Assembly: GCA_039819115.1 (NCBI GenBank)
Contig: JBCBST010000066.1
Location: forward strand, 1-17,173
Source: JBCBST01 sp039819115
Lineage (GTDB): Bacteria > Bacteroidota > Rhodothermia > Balneolales > Balneolaceae
Reading direction: 5' to 3'
Length of the DNA: 17,173 nucleotides
Shown here: in pieces, positions 1 through 8,200 of the stretch
Layout: each line of letters begins with the position of its first letter
How positions within the stretch are numbered: the first letter of the stretch is position 1
Notes under the pieces: model-generated
The model's database searches: none
Told to the model about the DNA's origin: nothing
What the model saw: only the letters and a program-made list of their open reading frames with translations
Program-made: the position numbers and the translations under genes

Positions 1-665
1 AAGGATGCGAACTCGTCTTCATCGATGGTCCACATTTTTTGCAGAGTGGTGATATCCCGCACAGAAATCCCGAAGTCGGCAAATCCGGTACGGTACTGAG
101 CACCGATATCTAAACTGTATCCCCATGCTTCAGCGAAAGGACCAAGCGTCTGGTTGATTACTTTTGCAGTTGCTCCTATAGAAAGGCGTTCTGAGCGCTG
201 AGTGGCGTAAGAGAGAAAAAAAGCGACATCAGCCGTGCTGAATCGCGTGATAAAATCCTCTGCATTTTCTCTGGGCTGGTTTCTGTCCTGGTCAAAGGCA
301 TTCAGGGTGTTGGGTATATTATCCACACCTTGCCGAATAAACGTTAAAGCAAGAACACCCTTCCCCGATTGTAAGGGTAAAGCAGCAGCAGCGTAATCGT
401 AGCCCACAATTCCGTCAAATCGCTCTGAGTGCATGTATAGAATTTGTGGGTCTGAGACAGACGCGAGTCCTGCTACATTCCAGTACGCGGCCGATACATC
501 GTTCGTAAAGGCGACATGGGCACTTCCCATTCCAAGCGCACGGGCACCTCCACCGGTTGAAAGAAAATCACCACCATATCTGGCTTGATTCGTTTGTGCA
601 AAAACAGAGCTGCTAATAAAAACGCATAAAAAAGCAGCAAAAAGCGCTGTGATAACCTGTCGCAT
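1..665 (-). CDS. PorV/PorQ-family outer-membrane protein (3' part cut by window edge)
   Basis: About 221 N-terminal residues are visible, reading leftward from an ATG at 665 with no stop before the edge. Residues 1-23 form a signal peptide (short positive start, hydrophobic stretch, VFA then Q), so the product should be exported. Residues 38-67 hold the family hallmark GGGARALGMGSAHVAF, followed by YWNVAGL where most members have YWNPAGL. The rest alternates short polar and hydrophobic stretches as in an outer-membrane beta-barrel. Known members, PorV and PorQ, are T9SS components that help deliver and process secreted cargo; many paralogues in these genomes have no assigned role. The gene is divergent from dnaN. 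No good Shine-Dalgarno is visible. A paired CTACA repeat lies 18 nt upstream of the start codon. The family call is firm; which paralogue it is cannot be told from this fragment. Confidence 0.85.
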   Translation of the reverse strand, partial: MRQVITALFAAFLCVFISSSVFAQTNQARYGGDFLSTGGGARALGMGSAHVAFTNDVSAAYWNVAGLASVSDPQILYMHSERFDGIVGYDYAAAALPLQSGKGVLALTFIRQGVDNIPNTLNAFDQDRNQPRENAEDFITRFSTADVAFFLSYATQRSERLSIGATAKVINQTLGPFAEAWGYSLDIGAQYRTGFADFGISVRDITTLQKMWTIDEDEFAS

Positions 666-683
666 CTACGGAGTACTTCTTAG

Positions 684-700
684 TGTAGGATGTTTGTAGC
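684..700 (-). promoter_or_regulatory. Paired CTACA direct repeat (11-bp period) upstream of the PorV-like gene
   Basis: Read on the minus strand the site is GCTACAAACATCCTACA: two CTACA cores exactly 11 bp apart, ending 18 nt before the ATG at 665. It is the most degenerate of the four such pairs in the window (the first base of each half is G or C instead of T). The position so near the start codon would suit a repressor or a site overlapping the transcript start. A regulatory role is inferred only from recurrence and location. Confidence 0.35.
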
Positions 701-852
701 GCTTAACGGACGTATAGTACAGTTATTTGTATGTTTTTTTGCGAGCCGCTAGGTTGCGGACGGTGTGGTGATTTCTTAGTATAAGCACACGTTCTTGAAA
801 GGGCAACTATTCGTTAAATTTTGCCTTACACACATCATCAATCAACCATTTC

Positions 853-1971
853 ATGAAATTTTCGGTATCCAGTAACGAGCTTAATAAAGCACTTTCTGCC
901 GTAATCGGTGCTGTCCCTTCCAAAGCCACTTTACCCATCCTCGAAACCATTTTATTTGAGAGCGAGGAAGGCCGGCTGAAACTAACTGCTACAGACCTTG
1001 AGATTTCTATTATTGAATATCTGGATGCAGAGTTAGAAGAAGACGGCGCTGTTGCCATTCCTGCCCGTCGTTTGCTGGAAACCCTGCGTCAGCTTCCGAA
1101 CATACCCGTATTTTTTGATGTGGACGACCGGAAGAACATCAACTTTCGCACGGATAAAGGGACGTATAAGTTGGTTGGAGAAGAAGCCGATGAATTTCCG
1201 GAGATACCCAGTACGGATGAGGGCACAGTGATTGAAACCACGGCCGATAATATGCATAAAGCGATTGCTAAAACCTTGTTTGCGGTTTCCAGTGATGATC
1301 TTCGCCCGGCTATGATGGGGGTTTATTTTCAAATGGGAACGGAAGAAAGCAAATTTGTTGCCACAGACGGGCACCGGTTAGTGAAGTATACCAGTAAAGA
1401 CATTACAGCCAGTGGTGACGTGGACTTTATTATTCCGGATAAAGCGTTAAGCCTGATTCAGAAAACGATTTCAGGGGATGCCTGTGAACTGACCGTTACA
1501 CAGGATCACGCACGGTTCAAGAGCGGTAACACGATTGTGCTCACCCGTTTAATCAACGAACAATACCCGAATTATGACTCTGTGATTCCTCGTGATAATG
1601 ACAAGTTTTTGTCCATCGAAAAGGCTCAGATGCTGTCTACGGTAAAGCGTGTTTCCATCTTCTCGAGTAGTACAACCCGCCAGATTAGATTACAACTGGA
1701 AGAGAATAAGCTTACGATTCGCGCCGAAGATCTGGATATGAGCAGCGAGGCAAAAGAAACGATTGAGTGTGACTACACAAACGAAGGAATGGAAATCGGA
1801 TTTAATGCCCGTTATTTGGCCGATGTGCTTGGGAATATTGATGACGAGGAAGTGCGGTTTGAGTTTTCTTCTCCAAACAGAGCAGGAATCGTAAAACCTT
1901 CTACAGAGTCTGATTCAGATGATATTCTGATGTTGGTGATGCCAGTGATGCTTAACAGTTATGCATCCTGA
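853..1971 (+). CDS. dnaN: DNA polymerase III sliding clamp, beta subunit
   Basis: The 372-residue product is close to the usual 366-375 of bacterial beta clamps. It forms the ring that holds DNA polymerase III on DNA and also binds other replication and repair proteins. Recognisable segments are LPILETILFE (about 27-36), ATDLEISI (46-53), RPAMMGV (151-157), ATDGHRL (170-176) and the C-terminal VMPVML (362-367), spread over the three clamp domains. The start at ATG 853 gives MKFSVSS, typical for the family; upstream there is no clear Shine-Dalgarno. dnaA does not precede it: the upstream neighbour is a divergent outer-membrane gene. The last 11 bp overlap the start of the SAM hydrolase gene, so the two are probably translated from one message. 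Confidence 0.97.
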   Translation: MKFSVSSNELNKALSAVIGAVPSKATLPILETILFESEEGRLKLTATDLEISIIEYLDAELEEDGAVAIPARRLLETLRQLPNIPVFFDVDDRKNINFRTDKGTYKLVGEEADEFPEIPSTDEGTVIETTADNMHKAIAKTLFAVSSDDLRPAMMGVYFQMGTEESKFVATDGHRLVKYTSKDITASGDVDFIIPDKALSLIQKTISGDACELTVTQDHARFKSGNTIVLTRLINEQYPNYDSVIPRDNDKFLSIEKAQMLSTVKRVSIFSSSTTRQIRLQLEENKLTIRAEDLDMSSEAKETIECDYTNEGMEIGFNARYLADVLGNIDDEEVRFEFSSPNRAGIVKPSTESDSDDILMLVMPVMLNSYAS

Positions 1972-2767
1972 TCGAGCCCAACGCCCGATTATTACATTAA
2001 CCACCGACTTCGGTCTTCAGGATCACTATGTAAGTGCAATGAAGGCCGTAATACTGGGCATCTATCCTCAGGCCCAAATCGTGGATATTTCTCACCAGAT
2101 ACCACCTCAGGATATCATGGCCGGGGCCTGGGTGGTAAAGAATGCCGCTTTTCTGTTCCCGGAACATTCGATTCACGTTGTGGTTGTGGACCCTGGAGTG
2201 GGAACGGATCGTCGCCCTATAGCCCTACGCTCCAATAAGCAGGTTTTTATAGGCCCTGATAACGGAATTTTTTCTCTGTTGGATACACCATACACCGAGG
2301 AAGCGTATCATTTAAGTGAAAAGCAGTTCTGGAGGTCACAACTCTCGTCCACATTCCATGGTCGGGACATATTTGCGCCTGTTGCTGCTCATTTAGCTTC
2401 AGGCGTAGAGTTGGCCTCTGTGGGGAAAAAGATTACAGATCTGATAAAATATCATTGGGCAGTACCCATTGCGGATAAAGATGGTTTACAAGGTTGGGTT
2501 GTACATGTAGATCGATTTGGGAACCTGATTACGAATATTTCCCAGGAACTGGTAGAAGAGAATATTGGGCGGAGAAAAGTGAAAATATACGTGGGTAATA
2601 CGGTAATTGATCATTTTGTAAATACTTTTGGCGATGTGGAAGAAGGTGAGCCGGTGGGATTTATTGGTAGTTCAGGGATGTTAGAAATCGGCATAAACAA
2701 AGGAAACGCCGCCAATATGCTAAGTGCAGACAAAGGTTCGCAGGTTTCGCTGGTATTACAGCGTTAA
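1961..2767 (+). CDS. S-adenosyl-L-methionine hydrolase (adenosine-forming), DUF62 family
   Basis: The 268-residue product belongs to the family of the fluorinase/chlorinase enzymes. Ordinary bacterial members are SAM hydrolases that use water or hydroxide to split SAM into adenosine and methionine. Family marks are TTDFGLQDHYV (14-24), VVDPGVGTDRRPI (75-87), IGPDNGIFSLL (97-107), FHGRDIFAP (132-140) and VDRFGNLITNI (about 183-193). The Asp-Arg-His set that positions the attacking water corresponds to D77, R84 or R85, and H133. The loop specific to true fluorinases was not looked for in detail, and nothing suggests halogenation. It starts inside the end of dnaN (11-bp overlap, different frame), which implies translational coupling. 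The reason for pairing with the clamp gene is not clear. Confidence 0.9.
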   Translation: MHPDRAQRPIITLTTDFGLQDHYVSAMKAVILGIYPQAQIVDISHQIPPQDIMAGAWVVKNAAFLFPEHSIHVVVVDPGVGTDRRPIALRSNKQVFIGPDNGIFSLLDTPYTEEAYHLSEKQFWRSQLSSTFHGRDIFAPVAAHLASGVELASVGKKITDLIKYHWAVPIADKDGLQGWVVHVDRFGNLITNISQELVEENIGRRKVKIYVGNTVIDHFVNTFGDVEEGEPVGFIGSSGMLEIGINKGNAANMLSADKGSQVSLVLQR

Positions 2768-2820
2768 TTTAGCGTAACCCTTGGTGCAGGCTTCCGTATT
2801 TCCGCCAAATTTTTTGAACC

Positions 2821-3627
2821 ATGCAATTAGAACTCCGATCTCCCCATAACGAACGCCTGGCTATTCCTATCCCTGAAGCTGTTTCTGAGTTATCCACTCC
2901 TTTTAATGGGAGCTTTTGTTCCACGGATGGTGATGAATACCCGGTTAAGAATAATGTGATTGATGTACTGGGTAAGGAACCCGCGTTTACATCAATTGCT
3001 CAAAGCACGAATCACTGGAAATTAACGGCCGCTATCTACGAGGATATTTGGAGAAAGCGCTCACTTTCACTGCTTTCCGGTGAGGATTTTCCCATTGAAA
3101 AAGAGCATGAGTTACTGATTGAATGGACGGCGCCTAAAGATGGTGCACTCTACCTGGATTTAGGAGCCTCAACAGCGCTATATGCACGGGCTTTAAAAGC
3201 ATCCAACAAGAAGGCTCATATTGTAGCACTCGATTTTTCATCTCAAATGCTCAATGAAGCCAGGATGAAAGCAGAGGCTGACGAAACGGATATGTTTCTG
3301 TTAAGAGCGGATGGTCGTCACCTTCCCTTTTTTAGCCAAACCTTTGATGGAATTGTGATGGGCGGTACGTTGAACGAACTTACGGATGCGTCTAAAGTGC
3401 TGCATGAATCACGAAGAGTACTCAAAGAAAACGGGGTATTCTTTATGATGCATCTCATTAAAAGTGATGTTTGGTATGGGCGCTTGCTACAGGAATCGGT
3501 GGGAATCGGCGGGATTAAATTCTGGACCATCAAGGAAAGCAATGAGCTGTTTAACTCTTGTGGCTTCCGTGTGGATAAGCAAATCACGCGTGGTATTGTG
3601 TGCTTCACCAGGCTTATTGTGAAGTAA
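2821..3627 (+). CDS. Class I SAM-dependent methyltransferase
   Basis: The 268-residue product has a methyltransferase core starting near residue 110. Motif I is LYLDLGAS (110-117), the acidic residue closing strand 2 is D138 in VALDFSSQML, the motif after it is LLRADGRHLPF (160-170), and FDGIVMGGTLNEL (175-187) is the strand 4 segment, as in UbiE/MenG-like enzymes. The N-terminal 100 residues have no obvious signature; the short PVKNNVIDVLG stretch recalls the small N-terminal segment of many lipid and quinone methyltransferases. Substrate cannot be named. It follows the SAM hydrolase after 53 bp on the same strand, so both may act on the SAM pool, which is an inference. It converges on the metallo-hydrolase gene with a 13-bp gap. 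A short hairpin CTTCAC/GTGAAG (3603-3624) sits at its 3' end, but without a U-run. Confidence 0.85.
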   Translation: MQLELRSPHNERLAIPIPEAVSELSTPFNGSFCSTDGDEYPVKNNVIDVLGKEPAFTSIAQSTNHWKLTAAIYEDIWRKRSLSLLSGEDFPIEKEHELLIEWTAPKDGALYLDLGASTALYARALKASNKKAHIVALDFSSQMLNEARMKAEADETDMFLLRADGRHLPFFSQTFDGIVMGGTLNELTDASKVLHESRRVLKENGVFFMMHLIKSDVWYGRLLQESVGIGGIKFWTIKESNELFNSCGFRVDKQITRGIVCFTRLIVK

Positions 3628-3640
3628 AAGACCTGCTCTG

Positions 3641-4702
3641 CTACTCGACGTGTATGGATTTCCCTTCTTCCAGAAGGATAAAGGCATCGCTTCGAACTTC
3701 GCCCTCTTCCAGAGCTGCTTTAAGCTCGTTTATTGGTTCGGTTTCTCCATCGTCGGCAAGGGGGAATGTACCGTAATGCATGCCAATACTTAGTTCAGAA
3801 CGTACATCATGATGTACCTGAACTGCTTGAGCAGGATCAATGTGCACGGGTGACATGAACCACCTGGGTTTGTAGGCACCAATGGGAATCATGCTGAGTT
3901 TAAATGGCCCAAGCCGACTACCTACCTCTTTGAAAAAGGAACCATACCCGGAATCACCGGCAAAGTAGACCGATCCCGAAGGTGATTGAATTACAAATCC
4001 GGCCCACAAGGTCTTATCCCGGTCGAACATTCCTCTGCTTGAGAAATGTTGGGCGGGAACCGTATGGATCGTAACGGAATCATTCACCTGGTAGGTGTCC
4101 CACCAGTCAAATGATCGGGTTCGTGTTGTGATGTTCTTTTCGATATATAGATTTACCCCGAGTGGGGTCACAATTTCCGGATCAGAGTGACGGACTACTC
4201 TTTTCAAGGTTTCCAGGTCAAGATGGTCGTAGTGGTTATGGCTGATGAGTACCAGATCGATCGGGGGAAGGTTGTCAAACTTTATACCTGGCGGGCGCAT
4301 TCGTTTGGGGCCTGCAAAAGAGAAAGGGCTAACCCGCTCACTCCAAACCGGGTCTGTGAGGATGTTTAACCCATCAAGCTGAATCAAAAACGTAGAATGA
4401 TTCACGTAAGTTACCGTAATACCCTTTTCTACACGTTTTTCCGGGGGATTACCATAGGGTTTATCTTCGACCGTATAGGCATTCCATGTACCCTCATCAC
4501 GGTTGGTCACCCACTTAAGAAGATCGGCTAACCCTGTAGGTTCAACATTTCCCTGATTTACAAACCGGGTTCCATCAAAGTGATCGCTTATATCGCCTTT
4601 ATAGGCAGGGGCAGACATAAGCCAGCCTATACCTAAAGCGAGTATAAAAAAGATACCGAGTATTCCAATGATCCAGAGAACAATGGTGGGAAGGAGATTC
4701 AT
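3641..4702 (-). CDS. Membrane-anchored metallo-beta-lactamase-fold hydrolase (NAPE-PLD/UlaG-like)
   Basis: The 353-residue product starts with one hydrophobic segment (about 5-28), a membrane anchor or uncleaved signal, followed by an MBL-fold domain. Metal-binding residues are visible: SHNHYDHLD (154-162; H155, H157, D159, H160), H219 in HTVPAQHF, D250 in YFAGDSGYG and H309 in GMHYGTF. The AGPKRMRPPGI stretch (130-140) and the HNHYDHLD and HYGTF motifs match the group related to N-acyl-phosphatidylethanolamine phospholipase D, usually annotated only as 'MBL fold metallo-hydrolase'. A phospholipase role is plausible but unproven. It is the last gene of the minus-strand cluster and starts 21 bp after the S9 peptidase gene. 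The ATG at 4702 has no good Shine-Dalgarno. Confidence 0.88.
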   Translation of the reverse strand: MNLLPTIVLWIIGILGIFFILALGIGWLMSAPAYKGDISDHFDGTRFVNQGNVEPTGLADLLKWVTNRDEGTWNAYTVEDKPYGNPPEKRVEKGITVTYVNHSTFLIQLDGLNILTDPVWSERVSPFSFAGPKRMRPPGIKFDNLPPIDLVLISHNHYDHLDLETLKRVVRHSDPEIVTPLGVNLYIEKNITTRTRSFDWWDTYQVNDSVTIHTVPAQHFSSRGMFDRDKTLWAGFVIQSPSGSVYFAGDSGYGSFFKEVGSRLGPFKLSMIPIGAYKPRWFMSPVHIDPAQAVQVHHDVRSELSIGMHYGTFPLADDGETEPINELKAALEEGEVRSDAFILLEEGKSIHVE

Positions 4703-4723
4703 GCTATATAAAACGATTGATTA

Positions 4724-6808
4724 TTATAACTCCCGCTCGAAGAATTCATAGATACGGCGGTATTCATCATGCCATGCATCCTGGTCTTCAAAGCTATGGC
4801 GCTCTGTTGGATACATCATCATTTCGAAGTTGGTATTCCCGGTCTGTATCAGTCGTTCGATATACTGAACGGCATCCTGAAATCCCACATTATTATCAAT
4901 CAGCCCATGAAGAATAAGAACGGGTTGCTGAAGAGAATCGGCATAGGTAATGGGATTGCTTCTCGTGTAGTGCTCGGGGAATGCTTCCGGATTTCCGAGG
5001 CGGGGTAAGGTGTACCAGGGATTGGTGTTATAATAGTTCTCCCATTTGGTTACGGCTCGTAAGGCCGCCGCCGCATCAAAACGATCGGGCGATGTACCCA
5101 CGGCATACAGAGCTAAGAATCCCCCATAACTCCCTCCGTATATACCGACCCTCGAAGTGTCAGCTCCTTCATAGTTTTCGGCCAGGAACGACAAGCCATC
5201 CTCAATATCTTCTATTTCGTATTTACCCATCCAGTTGGTCACATCTTCCCGGAATTTTCGGCCATATCCCAGGCTATGCCGATAATCCACTTCAAGCACA
5301 TAGTATCCCTGTTCGGCTAAAAACTGATGGAACATGTATTCCCGCCAATAGCTGAAACTCCAGCCTTTAAATACATTTTGTAAGGATCCTGCGCCATGAG
5401 CAAACACCACAACAGGATTTCCACCTGGAAGGCGTTGATCGGGGGTCAAAATACTGGCTGAAAGCTTTGTTTTTCCATCCCGTGATAGCAAGCGAACGTA
5501 GTCTTCCTGTTGCCAGGCGTAACGGTTAAACCGATCGGGAATGGAACGGGTAAGCTGAATCTCTTTGCCCGGTTTTTTGGTATCCAGAAGAAAAAGATCA
5601 GCAGGTTCATTGAAATACGTTTTTGTATACACGACCCGTTGCTTATCGGGATGTAGTCTGAACGATCTACGGTGCGCTTCGTCCGATGTAAGCTGGACGT
5701 GTTTCCCAGTCTTCACCTGGTAGCGATACAGGTGCACTTCGCCGGGGTCAACTTCATTGCTTGCATAGACCAGCTCATTATCAGAGGTCCAGTTCACCCA
5801 TTCAACTTCAAACGCTCCGGATGTGATTTGGTTGATTTGCTGTGTGGATATCTGGTAGTGATAGATATGTGCCCATCCATCATATTCACTCAGAAACAGC
5901 AATTGAGTACCGTCTGGCGAAAACTCAACATATCGGTCAGAGATCCAGCCTTTGGTGGAGTCTTCAAAGATCGTGAACAGCGAATCGGAACGAACATCGT
6001 ACAGGTGAAGCCCTCGTTTTTTCATTGCCGCATTGGTTTCGTCAAGAACAACCAGGCCGGTGTTAACATTGGCTTGATCCGATACCCATCCTCTTTTAGT
6101 AAATACCTTGTTCACCTTTCCGGAATCTACAGAAACAACCGACAGTGTTATCGTGGAAATGCCCCGGTTACTTGCTCCGGTATTTACGCGTTTTCCGGCA
6201 TACTCAGGGAAGTAATACCTTTTACTATCGGAACTATCATACTGACGGAGCAAAATATGGTTTTGATCCACCCACTCCAGTGAGCTAAAACCAGGTTCGT
6301 CTGCTTCTTTCTGTGTCAATTGTGTTATGGAGCTTTCATCCAGTCCCAGTACCCATGCATTTCCGTTGCTGATGTACGCAATTTCTTTGCCATCCGGGCT
6401 CCACGATGGTCCATAATCGAATGACTTGGATGCAACCAGCACGTGCTGATTTTCAAAATCGGCGTCGGCAAGGATTAGATTTCCCTGTTTGGTGAAAACC
6501 AGCTGTTTTCCATCGGGAGAAAGAGTGTAGTTTCGTCTGTATTTCTCAGGGGCCAACGCATAACTTTTTCCTTTTAAATCGGTTCTGTAGAGCTTTGTTC
6601 CGGCTTTCGATGAGTCGTTCCAGTTGAAATAGACGTAATCGTTTTTGGGTCCAAATCCTGCAAATGTAGGCCGAACTCCCGGGAGGTAGGGCTCATGGAA
6701 AATGAGTTCCAGGGATAAGGAGTCGATGGGGAGTTGAGCAGTTAGTGTCGAAAACGAGGAACTCAGAGCCAGAAAACAGAAAAGAACAACGGGATTGAAC
6801 CTCTTCAT
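4724..6808 (-). CDS. Secreted S9-family serine peptidase (prolyl oligopeptidase / DPP IV-like)
   Basis: The 694-residue product has a signal peptide (1-25, ending LTAQ), a propeller domain with several PD40-type blades (LSPDGKQLVF at 96-105, WSPDGKEIAYIS at 136-147, FSPDGTQLLFLS at 296-307), and a C-terminal alpha/beta-hydrolase domain from about 450. The catalytic triad is S560 in YGGSYGGF, D638 in HGLIDNNV and H671 in TERHSFE. Family enzymes cut short peptides, often after proline or as dipeptidyl peptidases, in the periplasm or at the surface. Its ATG overlaps the pepP stop codon in TAATG, so the two peptidases are translationally coupled. Together they look like a proline-peptide utilisation pair, the exported enzyme producing fragments and PepP finishing them inside. 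Exact cleavage specificity cannot be read from the sequence. Confidence 0.93.
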   Translation of the reverse strand: MKRFNPVVLFCFLALSSSFSTLTAQLPIDSLSLELIFHEPYLPGVRPTFAGFGPKNDYVYFNWNDSSKAGTKLYRTDLKGKSYALAPEKYRRNYTLSPDGKQLVFTKQGNLILADADFENQHVLVASKSFDYGPSWSPDGKEIAYISNGNAWVLGLDESSITQLTQKEADEPGFSSLEWVDQNHILLRQYDSSDSKRYYFPEYAGKRVNTGASNRGISTITLSVVSVDSGKVNKVFTKRGWVSDQANVNTGLVVLDETNAAMKKRGLHLYDVRSDSLFTIFEDSTKGWISDRYVEFSPDGTQLLFLSEYDGWAHIYHYQISTQQINQITSGAFEVEWVNWTSDNELVYASNEVDPGEVHLYRYQVKTGKHVQLTSDEAHRRSFRLHPDKQRVVYTKTYFNEPADLFLLDTKKPGKEIQLTRSIPDRFNRYAWQQEDYVRLLSRDGKTKLSASILTPDQRLPGGNPVVVFAHGAGSLQNVFKGWSFSYWREYMFHQFLAEQGYYVLEVDYRHSLGYGRKFREDVTNWMGKYEIEDIEDGLSFLAENYEGADTSRVGIYGGSYGGFLALYAVGTSPDRFDAAAALRAVTKWENYYNTNPWYTLPRLGNPEAFPEHYTRSNPITYADSLQQPVLILHGLIDNNVGFQDAVQYIERLIQTGNTNFEMMMYPTERHSFEDQDAWHDEYRRIYEFFEREL

Positions 6809-8139
6809 TAACCCTCCATCAGGTATTCGATTTCGTCTATTTCTTTAGGTACGTCAGTGAGGTTCTCGTACCCGGTTTCGGTGACTACAATATCATCTTC
6901 AATTCGAATACCACCGAAGTCCAGTATATCCTCAAGCTTGGCTTTGTTTAAAAAGGAAGCTTGTTTTTCATGTTCGAATGCAGGTTTAAGTAACGCTGGA
7001 ATGATATAGATGCCGGGTTCTATAGTTACCACCATAGCGGGTTGAAGTTCTCTGCGAGCGCGCAAAAACTGTATCCCGGGTCGATCAATACGATCCACGC
7101 CTTTAGGGTAACCTCCTACGTCGTGAGTATCCAGTCCCAGAAAGTGCCCAAGGCCATGAGGAAAGAATAATGCGAAGATATTCTCCTGCATAATATCGTC
7201 GAGGCTTCCGGTAAGATACCCTTCGTCCAGTAACCCTTGCATCATTAAACGGGCTGCCTGCATATGCAGGTCTTCCATTTTTACGCCCGGTTTAATGGCT
7301 TGAATCACGGCTTTCTGGGCTTCCAGAACAGCGGTATAGATGCCGGCCTGTTGCTTTGTAAATGCACCATTTGCCGGAAATGTACGAGAGAAGTCGGAAG
7401 CATACCCGTTACATTCGAACCCGGCATCAACCAGTACCAGATCTCCGTCTTCGATCTGCGCATTATTCTCCACATAATGCAGTACGGCGCTGTTTTTCCC
7501 GGCTGCGAAAATTCCGTTATAGGCATCCTGAAGTAATCCATGCCGATGCTGAACTTCTGTGAATATACCTTTCAGTTCATATTCAAACATTCCGGGTTCC
7601 ACCCGGGCTATCATCGTGTTATAGGCATCGCTGTTTATAACAGATGCACTCCGCATTTGATCAAGCTCCCAATCCGTTTTCAGCACTCTGCAGTAGGTAA
7701 TGGCATCTTTCAGAGTATCCGTATCTGTATTCAACGACCGATCCAGATCCTCCAGGAATTCGGCTTGCTCATCATTTAAACAATAAATGGTTCCAGGATC
7801 AAGGGTTCGTATGACCGATAGAACATCATTGCTATAGTGTAAATGATCAGGTGAGTAGTCGTTCAGGTACTGCTCTCTCGATTTTACAAACCCATGCCAA
7901 ACAGCATAACTGGTATCCCGCTTTGGCACAAACAGGTGAAACTCTTCTTTAGCAAGGTCTAAAATGAGAGAGCATTCCGGTTCATTTACTCCGCTTAGGT
8001 ACCAGAAATTTGATTCCTGCCTAAAGGGGTACTCATAGTCGGTTCCATAGCGGTAGAATACCTCCGCACCTTGTACATAAACAATTCCGGTTTTGTCTTC
8101 GAATAAAGAGAACAGTTTGTCTCTGTGGAGAGCGTACAT
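6808..8139 (-). CDS. pepP: Xaa-Pro aminopeptidase (M24B metallopeptidase)
   Basis: With the start at ATG 8139 the product is 443 residues, close to the 441 of E. coli PepP. The frame is open to a TTG at 8196 (19 more residues), which lies just 4 bp after the upstream stop and has an AAAGG before it, so that start remains possible; the ATG fits the family length better. The enzyme removes an N-terminal residue preceding proline, using two metal ions. Counting from the ATG, ligands are D238 and D249 (VLVDAGFE and YASDFSRTFP), H332 in HGLGHFLG, E374 in TIEPGIYI and E414 in GIRIEDD; the catalytic-site histidines H328 and H339 are also present. There is no signal peptide, so it should be cytoplasmic. 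Its stop overlaps the S9 peptidase start by one base. Confidence 0.92.
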   Translation of the reverse strand: MYALHRDKLFSLFEDKTGIVYVQGAEVFYRYGTDYEYPFRQESNFWYLSGVNEPECSLILDLAKEEFHLFVPKRDTSYAVWHGFVKSREQYLNDYSPDHLHYSNDVLSVIRTLDPGTIYCLNDEQAEFLEDLDRSLNTDTDTLKDAITYCRVLKTDWELDQMRSASVINSDAYNTMIARVEPGMFEYELKGIFTEVQHRHGLLQDAYNGIFAAGKNSAVLHYVENNAQIEDGDLVLVDAGFECNGYASDFSRTFPANGAFTKQQAGIYTAVLEAQKAVIQAIKPGVKMEDLHMQAARLMMQGLLDEGYLTGSLDDIMQENIFALFFPHGLGHFLGLDTHDVGGYPKGVDRIDRPGIQFLRARRELQPAMVVTIEPGIYIIPALLKPAFEHEKQASFLNKAKLEDILDFGGIRIEDDIVVTETGYENLTDVPKEIDEIEYLMEG

Positions 8140-8200
8140 AAATCTGTGATTAGTTTCGGACAGGATAGGGAAAACGCCCAACAAGTTCGAGGGCAACCCT

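Noticed and set aside
319..327. Perfect DnaA-box sequence TTATCCACA
   Set aside because: It lies inside the PorV-like coding region and is a single copy without clustered boxes, so it is probably chance.
754..785. Promoter TTGCGG...TATAAG upstream of dnaN
   Set aside because: The spacer is 20 bp, too long, and the boxes fit poorly; Bacteroidota-type promoters also use other consensus boxes.
1961..2767. Fluorinase or chlorinase enzyme
   Set aside because: The sequence has the ordinary SAM-hydrolase motifs and no evidence for the halogenase-specific loop or gene context.
3603..3624. Rho-independent terminator between the methyltransferase and the metallo-hydrolase
   Set aside because: CTTCAC/GTGAAG pairs, but the stem is short, has a 10-nt loop and no U-run, and is inside coding sequence.
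5672..6283. 203-aa plus-strand frame opposite the S9 peptidase
   Set aside because: It is antisense to a gene with an intact catalytic triad and has no recognisable product, so it is a reading-frame shadow.
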